A stretch of 64,000 nucleotides of DNA from Cytospora piceicola (lineage: Eukaryota > Ascomycota > Sordariomycetes > Diaporthales > Cytosporaceae): NCBI GenBank assembly GCA_023375675.1, contig JALQBC010000024.1:186001-250000 (forward strand). The letters are read 5' to 3'. Below, one piece after another: positions 1-10,667 of this stretch (positions are counted from its first letter, which is position 1; each line of letters begins with the position of its first letter). The notes beneath the pieces are model-generated. The model saw only the letters and a list, made by a program, of their open reading frames with translations, was not told the origin of the DNA and ran no database searches. A program made the position numbers and the translations under genes.

Positions 1-961
1 ACCGAAGGAGTCACCGCATTGATGGTCGCCCCGGATTCCCAGCAAGTTGTGGAGTTGAGGACCAGAGACAGCCTGACAACCCCAGATTCCCGGTAAGTTG
101 TGGAGTTGAAAATTCATAGTGAGAGGCAGCCTGGCTCCATGCCAGCATGCCAGCATGCCTGATCCATAACTGCACTAAATCCATGCAGCCATGGAGAACT
201 GGTTCGATCTTGAGCCGCGTGCATGGCTTGTAATCTGTACGGCTTCCGGACCTCGGCTCCGAGCTCGGCTGTCTCTGTACAATCTCGCCGGCATATTGAA
301 CGCCACACTCTACGGAGGTTTTGGCCAGGAAACTTGTTAGACAAAACTGTGGGAACTGCTACCCCAAGCATTGCAAGTGCAGTCAGAGGCCTCTTCGGAA
401 AGGCACGATGACCTTGTCAGTTCACCCCCTTTTCTCTTTCGCCTCGTCGCAACGCCATTCGCTGTCACTGGGCAGGTGTAGGATATCCTCAGGTATGGTA
501 TGAAATCGTGTCATGTTTTTGCTCGGCGCAGTACAATAAGATTGATTAATAGCCAATCATGATGATCGATGGGACTTGAACACACAAAACCGAGAGTATT
601 ATAATAAATATGCGTGTGCCCTTGAATACACCCCGAGCATCGTGGCCTGTTTGAGTGAAGAACAAAGAATGCCGTTGCATGCCCCCCCTCCCCCGTGATC
701 CCGTTGTGTAATAAATGATGAGGCAACCTCCCCTGGTGCCTTTCCCAAGGATATCAAAGTGTGTCGTGTGCGCACCGGTTTTGTTCACATATCTCGTCAA
801 GAAGACGTCGCAATACCCAATAGACCTGGAAGGTGGAAACCGCCCGTGAAACGCCGCATGCCCTTTGAGATAGTGGCTTTGCCCTCCAGAAAAGACCAGA
901 CAACCAGCAAGCCGAGGCTTGGAAAGAAAAGAAAAAAAACCTAACTCAAAAAACCCGTGAC
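1..961. other. Intergenic, downstream of the bHLH gene
   Basis: No gene is supported here. Open frames are short and have no recognisable domain or splice structure. The stretch begins with an imperfect direct repeat (about 30-76 and 80-132, both built on ATTCCC..AAGTTGTGGAGTTGA and ending AGGCAGCCTG or GACAGCCTG). The right part is the 3' flank of the minus-strand bHLH gene. Confidence 0.5.
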
Positions 962-3132
962 CTACTTGTTTTGTAGTCTCTTTTCTGCTTCCTCGGCACG
1001 TTTGTTTGCATCCGCAATTTCTTTCTTTAGCTGTTTGATGTAGTCGATCGCCAGCTCCACCGTACTGGCCTTGCTGTTCGCGTTCGCACTGCTCTTGGAT
1101 TCCTGTATGCTGCCACTTTCGCCTCCGCTGTCCCTGCCCTCCGGCACGGATCCTCGGGGCAACAGTGTGGCCATTTCTTGCAAAGCCATGTTGATCCGAT
1201 TCCGCCTGCCCTGCTCGGCAATCTTGTGTGACGTCCGTTTCGAAGTCAGATTGGTGGATAGCTCGCTTGGGTATGACACTCCAGGGACGAAGTTGCCTTC
1301 CAGGATGTTCTGGTAGTTGGATTTCGATGTCAGAATCCGCGAAGCCGTGTCCTCAGTCATTGCACCGCCGGGTAGCAGCGGTTTGATACTGGGCGAGACC
1401 CTCGGTCGCAGGGCCGGAGACACATGCGATGAACTGATACTCGGTCTCTTGCTGTGGCTGCGTGGAGCGAGTTGCGGCGTTTTCCTGAGGTTAGGGGTCG
1501 TAGCCGAAGGGCCAGGAGTCAGCTGTGGGCTTTGGCTCATTGGCGCGGCCGCGCCTGGCTTTGCGGCCAATGGCGACGGCAGTGGTAGGAATGCGGAAGT
1601 CCCTCCCGACGCTGACTCTAGAGCCGGTGACCGGAGTTGTGGCGATTGTATAATCAAGGGCGCTAGAGCTGGCTTTTGAAACGTGTTCGAGCTCACCGAT
1701 TCTGGGAGTTCGAAGTTCTCGATGCTGTCTGCGGTCGTAGGATCGGTTTCTCCGGGAACACTGGCCTTGTTCGCATTGCTCGGAGATGGCAGTCTCATCA
1801 GTGAAGCCGGCGTTGCAGGAGAGGGCTTCCCTGCTGGTCGAGGAGTCGCGGCTGAGGCGATGGTTGGTGTCGAGCCGCCCTGTGGCTGAAGACACGGCGA
1901 GGGTTTTGCCGAGCGTGGTTTCGGTAGAGGCGGTGGCGGCATATCCGACAGTCTGTCTGGAGAAACCGAGCTATTCTCAGAGTCATGAACTCCCGGCGTG
2001 GACGAGTTGGACGCATTGCTGTCCGATTCTGGCAGCTGTGGTCTCGTCGAGGCTTGAGCACGTGGCTCTACACGCTTGTCCGCCGTCTCAGCCAGTTCAC
2101 TCAGGACCTGGGCGTTCAGGAGTGGTGTGCACCCAGTCTTCTTTCGTTGTGGTTTCGTGATGGGCGATTTTCCAACACTAGCTCTGACCCGAGTCTTTGC
2201 AGCAGCACTCTTCCTCGGCTTCTTTGCCAGGTCTCCTGGGCTGGGGGCGGGCGCTGGAATCAGGCTGGCCTCCGATTCTATTCCCTCTGGTGAGCTCGTA
2301 GACGTAGCAGACATCCCCATATCGAACATAACCATCGAGTCGGACTGAGCGTGCAGAGCGGGCGAAGTGAGTGGACTGAAATATGCGTTTGGCATTGTGA
2401 AATGCTGCTGGTCCATAGGGAACTGGCTGTCGAGAGGAGTCACTGCCGGCGAGACGAGAGGGGTGAAGGACATCTGTAAGGTGAATTAGCAAAGAACCAG
2501 TGTACATATGCATAGGCTGAAGTGTAGGGAATACTGACATCTCGCTGTTGCTGCTCTTTCATCCTTTGATAGTGTTCGTACAAATCCTGATGCTGGTGAG
2601 GCGTCTGATCGGGCTGCTGGGTGTAGAACTGAAGATTCCCAGGCTGCATCTCTAGACTCTGTGGAGTAGGCGGAACGATGTGAGCCTGCTGGGCGAAGAA
2701 GGCGACGTGTTGCGCCTCCATGCGCTGCTGGTGCTGGCGATGTTGCTGTTGCATCTTCTGCTGCTGCAGGAACTGGATCTCAGCATCGATGTCGGAGAAG
2801 GCATCACCCGGCGTGGGCGATGGCATCATGCTCGAGGACATGGCTGGATTCGAGGGAGCCGTGGTCATGGGGTGCATTTGGTTGTGCATGGCCGTCGACA
2901 GGAGAAGTGTCCCATCTGTCCCACTCATGGGCGTATCGAGTGCGTCGCGATGTGTCAATTGCATCATATGCCCGCCATTTTGGTGTTGGAAGTCGCCAAA
3001 GTCAAACTGCAAGCCGTCTGATATGTCTGAGATGTCTTCGATGCTGCTGATATTGAGGAATTGATGAAGGTCATCGTCGACGCTGGAATGCGTGGCGTGA
3101 GCTTGATCGTTCCATCCTGCCGACTCCATCAT
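962..3132 (-). CDS. nuc-1: bHLH transcription factor, NUC-1/PHO4-like phosphate regulator
   Basis: Two exons on the minus strand, 3132-2539 and 2473-962, joined across a 65-nt intron (donor GTCAGT, acceptor TTACAG, phase 0), give 701 aa. The start is the first of two adjacent ATG codons at 3132. The N-terminal third is Gln/His-rich (around residues 120-190), and the middle is Ser/Pro-rich and presumably disordered. The bHLH lies near the C-terminus (about 608-690): the basic region has the H-x3-E-x3-R pattern (HKIAEQGRRNR) that contacts CACGTG E-boxes. The helices are split by a long Ser/Gly-rich loop, and a Lys/Glu-rich helix follows. A C-terminal bHLH with an extended loop is typical of Neurospora NUC-1 and Aspergillus PalcA, which activate phosphate-starvation genes. 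The family call rests on this architecture; regulation by phosphate is inferred. Confidence 0.85.
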
Positions 3133-4118
3133 GGTGACAGGAGACGCAAGAAATGGGCTCGCAGTTGTTGGACGTGCCTCTGCGAGACGATAAGGGGATC
3201 TGGCCGTGCCCTGTTGACAACAGGCACAGTCGCGGAGGGCGCTTCGCGTCCGACCAGCAAAGGGTGTTTGCGCAAGAGGGGGTTCTCGTATGTGTATCAA
3301 ATGTATGTATGTAGATGTACTGGATACAATATGTGAGGTGAGGTCTTCTTTGCTGGGCGGGCCAAGTCTCCGTCTGATTGGTGATGTGGACTGGGTTTAG
3401 CGTATACCAAGGCTGTTATCTCAGTATCATTGGGCCAGTCGCCCATCTGACACATACACACGGTACCTACCTAAGTAAGTAGATACCAGGTTATCTATCT
3501 AGCAGTCTAGGTACCTACTCAGGTAGGTATGTAAGCCTTATCGATTCGGGGTGTGGGGGAAGCAACCTCCCGCACTCGAAGGTGCTGCAGTGCATCATGC
3601 CGCGCAGCATTGTTGCGACACACAAGTATTGAGTGGTCGGAATGCCGGGCAGGACTCCCCGGCTGCGCTGATGGTATAACTGTTCAACTTCGTACCCCGT
3701 TTCAATTCATCATGGATTATTATAACGTGCACGTGGTTCTTTGTATCGATCCGATACACTGGGTCGAGTACCGTACTAATGTGCTAAAAATGTGTGTGTA
3801 AATAGGTCGCCTCATGTATTACAACGCATCAAGTCAAACACCTGCGGTAGATAGGAAGGGACCCCAGGCGCCACAATTGGTATGGCAGCGCTAGCTTGTA
3901 AGACACACACACACTTTACCAGGTGCTCTTGATGCCGGGGTGGTAAGGCTTTAAGTCCACTTCACTTCAGTGATATTCAGTCCAGCTCATTTATGGACTA
4001 CCACTACTGCTCATAGGAGTCTCTGACTTCATAGGCCACGTTCTTCGTCAAAATCCAACGCGACAACTGGTACAGGTACGGATGGCTCATATTATGGTAC
4101 AGTACATCGAACTCAATC
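3133..4118. other. Intergenic between bHLH promoter and mph1 3' end
   Basis: About 1 kb holding the 5' flank of the nuc-1-like gene and the 3' flank of mph1. It contains CCTAGG/ACCTAC-type short repeats at about 3465-3540 and an E-box at 3730. I see no coding exon. Confidence 0.5.
3730..3735. promoter_or_regulatory. CACGTG E-box upstream of the nuc-1-like gene
   Basis: A perfect CACGTG (context TGCACGTGG) lies about 600 bp upstream of the bHLH start codon. This is the core site of NUC-1/Pho4-type proteins, so autoregulation is conceivable. A 6-bp palindrome is expected by chance every few kb, and other copies occur in the window (7761, 17391, 19868), so the assignment is weak. Confidence 0.25.
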
Positions 4119-7100
4119 CTATTCCGTTTCACTGTCCTCAACAACAGGTCTTCTTCTCTTGGCCGCTGCTGGTCGTTTCCGAACATCATCATAGTCACTT
4201 CCGGGGCCAGACGACAGGGATCTCCTACCCCTCTCCTTGCCGGCCTTCTTTCCCCCTAATTGACTCATACTCAGCAAGCCATCATCACTGGTTTGACTCT
4301 GTGTTGGGGCAAGAAATTCGTAGAACGGCTTCGTTTGCGCTTGTTCCTCTGTGGCTTTCGTCGCGGGCGGCTGTGACGTGGACGAGGACGGCATTGAACT
4401 GTCTCTCAAACTCGAAATAGGAACATCATCGTCGACGACGAAGTCTAACAGATCAGCACCACTGTCTGAGTCATCTCTTTCGTACAATTGGCTCGTCCTG
4501 GTACAATCATCTCCGTAGTCTTCGACAACAGCGTCGTTTCGGTTTGATTTCGCTGTTCGTCCTCGAGCTTTGGGTCTCGATTTGGGCCGCTGGGTCATTG
4601 TTTGAAGAGCATCACTTTCTTGCTCTTCTTCGGCAAACGGATCGCTATCTTCATCCTCTTCTCCTCCAGAGTCGACGAAGGGATTGGCTTTGGATCGTTG
4701 CCGGTTTGTGCCCTTTGCCTTCGGGCCTGGCTTCCTCCGCTTTGGTGATGATCCCTCTTCGTCGACCTCAATAGGACGTCGAACCCTTTTGTGTGTCTGT
4801 ATACCTGAACCCGCCACATCATCTCCATCAATTTCCGCGTCGGAATCATCCGCGAAGGCGGGAACAGCGAGCTCCCTATAGCGGGACTGATCACTCTCGC
4901 CGTAAGGTCGATGGAAAGCCCCAGTGGCTGATTGACTGTGAGCTAGTTTTTTGAAGAGCTTTACACAGCGCTTTGTATGTCTCCCATGTTGAAGCCTGAC
5001 CACCGTGTTGAGTTGCCGCTGGGCTCTGGGATGTGCTGTCAAATCAGGTCCGGTAATATCTTCCTCTGATGCGTGCCTGGAAGGAAGGTTTCGATACGCA
5101 TGATTTAGTTCGTCCATCTGTGAGTCTTTAAGGAATACTGTACAGAGGTCTGGAATCTCAACCAGCGTCTCGGCCTCGAGTGATTGTTTGGACCGAGGCT
5201 TTGCGCCAGCTGATGCAGGGCGTCCAAAGTCAGAAGCTTTCACAAAGCCTGTGATGACACCGTCGGGCATGTGGAACTTCTTCTGTGTCGCCTTCTTTCG
5301 CGATGCAGTACCCTTTTTTGGCTCGGGAAGCGATGTATCCTGGGTGTTCTCGATTGGAATCTCTACCCAACACTTGTCGACTTCGGGTTTGAATTCCCTT
5401 GGGATTATTCTTGAGGACAGGTCATTTCGGAAGTTGAATCGAGTCCCCTCGCAGATGAACCTCTGCATCGTCTCATAGTTATCCTTGGCTTTCCGAAACT
5501 GCTCCTCCTCTCTACCCTTCATGAGGAGCAATGTGATATTTCCGGCACGTTTCCTGCCAGTCCGTCCCATGCGCTGCAACATCCGAATCGGGGACGCCGA
5601 AGCATCATAACAGACGATCAAGTCGACCTGACCAATGTCCAGTCCCTCCTCTCCGATCGATGTTGCAACAAGGACATTGTATTGGCCCGTCTTGAAATTT
5701 TCAATCGTCTCTATTTGCTGCTTTTGTTTCATTCCTTCGCTTCTCTTTGAGTCTGCCTGGCCGACGAAAATCGTGGCCTTGATCATAGGCTTATGCTTGT
5801 TCAAGGCGCGGACAATCTCTTCGGCACTGTCTCGGTATTCGCTGAAGACGATCGCCCTGGTGTTCGACCCTTGACCGGCATCCATGAAATGATTCAATAG
5901 GTTCTCGCATAGGTACGAGAGCTTTGGGTGACCAACAAAGCCGTCCAGCCTTTGCCACTTCTCAATTTTGTCCATCATCTCCAGGAAATTTTCATCCTCG
6001 AGGATCTGCCGTTTATATTTTGGGCCTTTCGAGCCCTTCTCCTCCGTTTCTGACCTGAAATCTAGGAGTTTGTGGTGGAACGGAGCAATCCCGTGGAAAT
6101 TGAGTAGCTTGATTGCATGTGCCAGGCTTTGTAGGACGCTGAAAATGCTCATGATCATCCACTTGGTGCCCTGGTTGGCATGTTTCCCTGCTCCAAGGCT
6201 CCATTGTGTTTGTGAAGCTCGAAGCCCCATCACTGTCATGGACATCGGGTCTCGAGCTGCCCACTTGTTGGCTTGAGCGAGTTTGTTGCAAAGGGGCTTC
6301 AATGCCTTGGAAAACAGCTCTTGAAGTAGCAACATCTCATCCGAGGGCTCCAATACAACTTGATTGATCTCGCGGGAATGGACATACTGGCGAATATCAA
6401 TGGACTCTTCCGTACGGATTTCAACTGCGGAGATGCCAAGGCTATCAATGACTGCTTGTACACCCTCGACCGTCGAGCCTGGAGTTGCTGTGAGGGCCAA
6501 GACCCGAAAACTTTTGTTGAATCTCCGGATAAACTCAACCACCTTGACATAAGCATAGTCTCCTGTTGCACGATGCGCTTCGTCAATAACGAGGAGCGCT
6601 ATTGATTTCGGATCGGCGTAGCCCTTTGAGAGGTCATTCTGCAAGGTTTGTGGTGTCATGAAAAATAACCTTCTCTTTTCCCACTCGCCCTCACGTAATG
6701 ACGGTGCAGTCTCGCCGGTCAAGAGTGTTGCTTGAGATCGGGGGATACCTGCCACATTCAAACATGCCTCGACCTGTTGCGAAGCAAGAGGTTTGGTGGG
6801 GGCGACGAATATTATCTTCGCTTCCTTGGTCCAGCGGAAATAATTGAGCATCACCGTGGCCGCAATGAATGTTTTCCCCAGACCGGTCGGTAGAGCGACC
6901 AAGGTGTTGTTGAACAGCCCATTCTTCACGATACTGAACTGGTAATCACGTATTGGGCCTAGGTTGGTAGGGTAGATCCACGTCTTAAGAGCATCGTGAT
7001 CAAGAGAGTGGTGGGTCGGAGCCTCCGGGGGCATATCAGCCCGGTACACCCTCCTCGATGGAGCTTGTGATTGAGGCGCTTCCTTGTTTTCAAGAGCATT

Positions 7101-7493
7101 TCCCCAAAGTGTTGTCTGGCGGAAGTTTTGGGCCGAATTGGCCGATTGTGCCTGGCCCAACAGTGTTGAGCCAGGTGGGAAATGGGAATGCGAATTGGTC
7201 CCTGTATGTGCAAAGGAGTCGTCAAAGTCCTCTGCAAGCAGGTCTATATCATCCAGATCGATGACGGTGTTCTGATTGCGGGGAGCCGTTCCAGGCTGAT
7301 GAATGCGATTCACAGTACTTGAGCCATATCGCGAGCTTGACGATTTCTCAATATTGCTGGACACTGTCCCCGGCGATACCTTTGACGTGCTTGTGGCGGA
7401 AGAGGCGACTGTTGGCCGATCTTGAGAGGCCTGCGTAAGAGCAGTAATGAGATCCTCGTCGGCGATATCGTCATCCCAGTCATCGGAGTCCAT
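4119..7493 (-). CDS. mph1: ATP-dependent DNA helicase Mph1 (FANCM/Hef family)
   Basis: A single uninterrupted exon encodes 1124 aa. The frame stays open upstream to 7601, but the first in-frame ATG, at 7493 (MDSDDWDDD), matches the acidic start usual in fungal Mph1. Superfamily 2 helicase motifs are visible: Walker A PTGLGKT (about 202-208), DEAH (about 304-307), TATPG (motif III region), and the C-terminal motif [12 protein letters not shown]. An insert between the two helicase lobes (around 380-500) is typical of FANCM-like enzymes. The C-terminal 350 residues are acidic/basic and low in complexity. Family members dissociate D-loops and remodel forks during error-free recombination and crosslink repair. 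The gene is divergent from mex67 across a 905-bp shared promoter. Confidence 0.95.
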   Translation of the reverse strand: MDSDDWDDDIADEDLITALTQASQDRPTVASSATSTSKVSPGTVSSNIEKSSSSRYGSSTVNRIHQPGTAPRNQNTVIDLDDIDLLAEDFDDSFAHTGTNSHSHFPPGSTLLGQAQSANSAQNFRQTTLWGNALENKEAPQSQAPSRRVYRADMPPEAPTHHSLDHDALKTWIYPTNLGPIRDYQFSIVKNGLFNNTLVALPTGLGKTFIAATVMLNYFRWTKEAKIIFVAPTKPLASQQVEACLNVAGIPRSQATLLTGETAPSLREGEWEKRRLFFMTPQTLQNDLSKGYADPKSIALLVIDEAHRATGDYAYVKVVEFIRRFNKSFRVLALTATPGSTVEGVQAVIDSLGISAVEIRTEESIDIRQYVHSREINQVVLEPSDEMLLLQELFSKALKPLCNKLAQANKWAARDPMSMTVMGLRASQTQWSLGAGKHANQGTKWMIMSIFSVLQSLAHAIKLLNFHGIAPFHHKLLDFRSETEEKGSKGPKYKRQILEDENFLEMMDKIEKWQRLDGFVGHPKLSYLCENLLNHFMDAGQGSNTRAIVFSEYRDSAEEIVRALNKHKPMIKATIFVGQADSKRSEGMKQKQQIETIENFKTGQYNVLVATSIGEEGLDIGQVDLIVCYDASASPIRMLQRMGRTGRKRAGNITLLLMKGREEEQFRKAKDNYETMQRFICEGTRFNFRNDLSSRIIPREFKPEVDKCWVEIPIENTQDTSLPEPKKGTASRKKATQKKFHMPDGVITGFVKASDFGRPASAGAKPRSKQSLEAETLVEIPDLCTVFLKDSQMDELNHAYRNLPSRHASEEDITGPDLTAHPRAQRQLNTVVRLQHGRHTKRCVKLFKKLAHSQSATGAFHRPYGESDQSRYRELAVPAFADDSDAEIDGDDVAGSGIQTHKRVRRPIEVDEEGSSPKRRKPGPKAKGTNRQRSKANPFVDSGGEEDEDSDPFAEEEQESDALQTMTQRPKSRPKARGRTAKSNRNDAVVEDYGDDCTRTSQLYERDDSDSGADLLDFVVDDDVPISSLRDSSMPSSSTSQPPATKATEEQAQTKPFYEFLAPTQSQTSDDGLLSMSQLGGKKAGKERGRRSLSSGPGSDYDDVRKRPAAAKRRRPVVEDSETE

Positions 7494-8398
7494 ACTGCCT
7501 AAATTCCTTGTCACTGGAATCCGATACTGAACGGTGGCCCTTAAAACTCCAGGCGGAAAGCCATCCAGTTGACGGCATCTATGCGTAGATATGACTTCCA
7601 AGGCTTTGATAGAGTCTTCTCGTCAGAGTGGAAAGCACGTTTGTCAACCACTTGCTTCTTTGCAAGGTGGGAGCGCGACGCGCATCCCTGCCCAGTGAAG
7701 GTGCTATTGCTTGGGGCCTGAAACGGTAAAAAGCACGACTGCCACACCAAGTCACGACCACACGTGGGCCCCTTGTTGACCGTCCGAATGACTCAGCAAC
7801 TTCTGAATGACTCAGCAACTTCTAGCGAATCAAACGCGCGATTTTGGCAGGCATCGGCCTTTCCACTGACTCCGTACCCACTAGGTAGCTACATACTGGT
7901 AGCCAGGCAGTGCTAGGCAGCTCCAGGAACCGCCTGACTGTCAGACGCAGAAAGGTGGGGCAGGTCACCTCAGGGCGATCAGTTCTAAATCAATAGCCGG
8001 CCGGCCGCAAGCAGCGCTTTTCTCAACTTCTCCCCAAAATCACATTGAAACCTCCATTGTTCACACCAGCCGACACTAGGCAAGCTTGCCTTTTTACCAC
8101 TTCCAATTTCAAGACTAAAGTCTCCCAATCATTGTTCTCTGTTCATGGTACTTTCGACCGGGTCTACAAACGGTCTCTTTCGCACCTTTCGCCCTGGTGC
8201 CTACAAGGACCGAGGCCAAACCCACTTCGTCCTTCCCCCACCAACCACCTCCGTTCAGCGATCCTTCTTTCGGTGACGATCGCATACTCTCGCGACGACC
8301 TCTACGGAACATCACCAGATCATCGCTTCGAATCTCGCGCGGTTGATTTCCACGTACCTGGCACATTTCCCTCCGTCGACCCATCGACGCCCTTCACA
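7494..8398. promoter_or_regulatory. Shared divergent promoter of mph1 and mex67, with duplicated TGACTCA sites
   Basis: The 905 bp between the two start codons contains a near-exact 19-bp tandem duplication at about 7786-7823. Each copy has TGACTCAGCA (TGACTCA at 7789-7795 and 7808-7814), the classic bZIP (Gcn4/CPC1/AP-1) core. A CACGTG occurs at 7761. The right part (8045-8398) is an open frame upstream of the mex67 ATG and is CT-rich, consistent with a 5' UTR. The sites are seen in the sequence; binding is inferred. Confidence 0.4.
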
Positions 8399-10667
8399 AT
8401 GCCGCCAACCGGTCCCCGCGCTGGTGCTTCCGCCACAACGCGACAGACTCGATCCGCTACGGGTGCATCTCGACCTTCTGCTCGGGGCGGGATCGGGAAG
8501 CGCGGTCGTGGCCCCGCGCCACGAGTTGATCGCGATGGAGACCTGGTAATGGATGCCGCCGCGGGCAACAAGTCAGGCGCAGGCATCAACAAGAACACGT
8601 CCTCGACACGACGCGGCACCGCACGACCATCTGCCCCCAAGGCAAACACACGACTTCAGCAAAACCTGGCTCGACAGTTGGGAGGAGATACCTCGCAGGT
8701 TCCGAACGCCCCAAGCGCAGCCAGACTGGCAGCCAACAACACTACGCTCAAGATCCTGGGTGTAAGGTCAAGCAAGGCTGCCACCAATCCCGACAAAGGT
8801 GAAAAGAGACTGCTGGAGTTCCTGGAGAGAAAAGCATCGACCATGAAGGGCCCCAGCCGTCGTCACATCACGATTAAGAAGGTATGTAAAGGTATCCGAT
8901 CAATGGGTACGGAGGGTTATGCAGCGTCGCCCACGGCCATCCTCGTTATTATGCCCTTGACGTTGCAGGACGACAGGACAATCGCAACTCGCCAATCGTC
9001 GCTCCTGCCTTTCCCACGAACCCAACCTTATTTCAAGGTCTTCCACCTTGCTAACATACATTAGTCACTTGTCGAGGGTGACTTTGTCTACGTACTGGCC
9101 AGCAACCAAGACGCCGATGAGATCCTCAAGCTGAATGGCTTCATTTTCGCCGGAGCGCAGCTGACCATCGCCAAGAACGACGGTGGATGGCCACAGGCGG
9201 AGAAGAGCGGATCTACGTCGCTTTCAGACAAGGCACGACAAGACAAGATCAAGCTGCAGCAAGTTCTGGAACGCCGATACAACCCCAACATAAAACTCCT
9301 TGACCTGTCTGCCCTTGGTCAAGACCCAACCCTTACCGAGATGGGACTGTTCCAGGCAAAGAACACGGCTGAAAAGACCTTCAAGGTCCTTATGGTCATC
9401 TGCCAGGATCTCTTCAAGACCGCCCAAGCGAAGCGCGACGCGATCGAGAGCATATCCCTTGCCGGCAATAATGTTGATTTCGTTGGCCAAGTCTTCGATC
9501 TTGCCGAGACATTTCCGGACCTCAAGCATCTCGATCTCAGCAACAACCATTTTTCAAACTTGAAGCAACTCAACAAGTGGCGTGGTCGCTTCAGGCATCT
9601 CGAGACGCTATTGCTCAACGACAACCCCATCATCCAGGCCGAGCCGAACTATGCTGTCGAGCTCCGTGACTGGTTTCCAAAGCTGCAGAATCTGAGCCAC
9701 ATACAGATCAGAACTGTTGAAGACATCGCCAGGGAGGCAGCCAAGGCGCAGCCAAACCCAATCCCTCAGCATGGCACCGACTTCCGTGACGTTGCTGGTC
9801 TTGGAGAGCAATTCCTTCGTCAGTTCTACACCTTGTACGACTCGAACAGGGATGAATTGTTGGCGACCTTTTACGACGAGTACAGTACCTTCACTCTCGC
9901 CGTTGTGACTAGCGGTCCCAAGGACGGCGACACTGCTGTGCTTCCGTGGGCACCCTATTTAACGTTGTCCCGCAACCACCAGCGGATTACGACACAGGCA
10001 GCGCGCTTTCAACGATACACGAAGGGCATTCAAATTCAGGAGGTATGGAAGAAGTTGCCAGTCACGCAGCATCCGGAGCTGGCTACGAACCTGGACAAAT
10101 ACATCATCGATTGTCATCCTATGAAAGGCCTGCACGACCCGATCAACCACAAGGTTGCCGGAGAGGATGGCATGATTATCACCATGCATGGTGAATTTGA
10201 GGAACTCGAGGCCACTACCGGAAGGACTGGCAAGCGTAGCTTCTCTCGCACCTTTGTCATCGGCCCTGGTCTCCCCGGCCGAGGCGTCATGCGCGTCGTT
10301 AGCGACATGCTTTCCATCTCGCCGTGGGCTCCTGTTCCTTCTGTGGCAATATCAGCTTCTGCTCCGGTACCAGCTCCGGCACCGGTTTCTGCTGCGATTC
10401 CGGTACCGGCTGCGACTCCTGTACTCTCTCCTGAGCAGCAGCAGCAGATGATGATTGCTGAGCTCGCGCAGCGTACCAACATGAATGGCGACTATGCCAA
10501 GATGTGCCTCGAGACCGCAGAATGGAATTTTGACCGAGCGCTGGCTGTGTTTGAGGAGAAGAAGGTAAGTCCCAGGAGCTTTTCCATGAACGGCGCTATT
10601 AGCAACATCAAATAGCTAACCATCTCCCCAGTCCGTTCTTCCGCCCCAAGCATTCATGCAGCCATGA
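8399..10667 (+). CDS. mex67: mRNA export receptor Mex67 (TAP/NXF family)
   Basis: Three exons, 8399-8881, 9065-10564 and 10632-10667, encode 672 aa. Both introns (183 and 67 nt) are phase 0 with donors GTATGT and GTAAGT. The N-terminus is Arg/Gly/Ala-rich, as expected for RNA binding. Leucine-rich repeats follow at about 290-352 (LDLSNN, LLLNDNP). An NTF2-like domain that pairs with Mtr2 covers about 410-580. An Ala/Pro-repeat linker leads to a UBA-like TAP-C domain (about 619-672). The last exon codes only 11 residues and supplies the end of TAP-C (LPPQAFM), the surface that binds FG nucleoporins; without it the domain would be truncated. The ATG at 8399 (context CACAATGCC) was chosen over an in-frame upstream extension that looks like leader. 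Confidence 0.93.

Noticed and set aside
560..600. B-box-like GTTCAAGTCC on the minus strand
   Set aside because: T-stem pairing fails and no acceptor stem or A box is found upstream.
7494..7601. N-terminal extension of mph1 to 7601
   Set aside because: The extension begins with TTG rather than ATG, and the acidic MDSDDWDDD start at 7493 fits the family.
8045..8398. In-frame upstream part of the mex67 frame
   Set aside because: It is CT-rich and begins at a non-ATG codon; the conserved protein starts at 8399.
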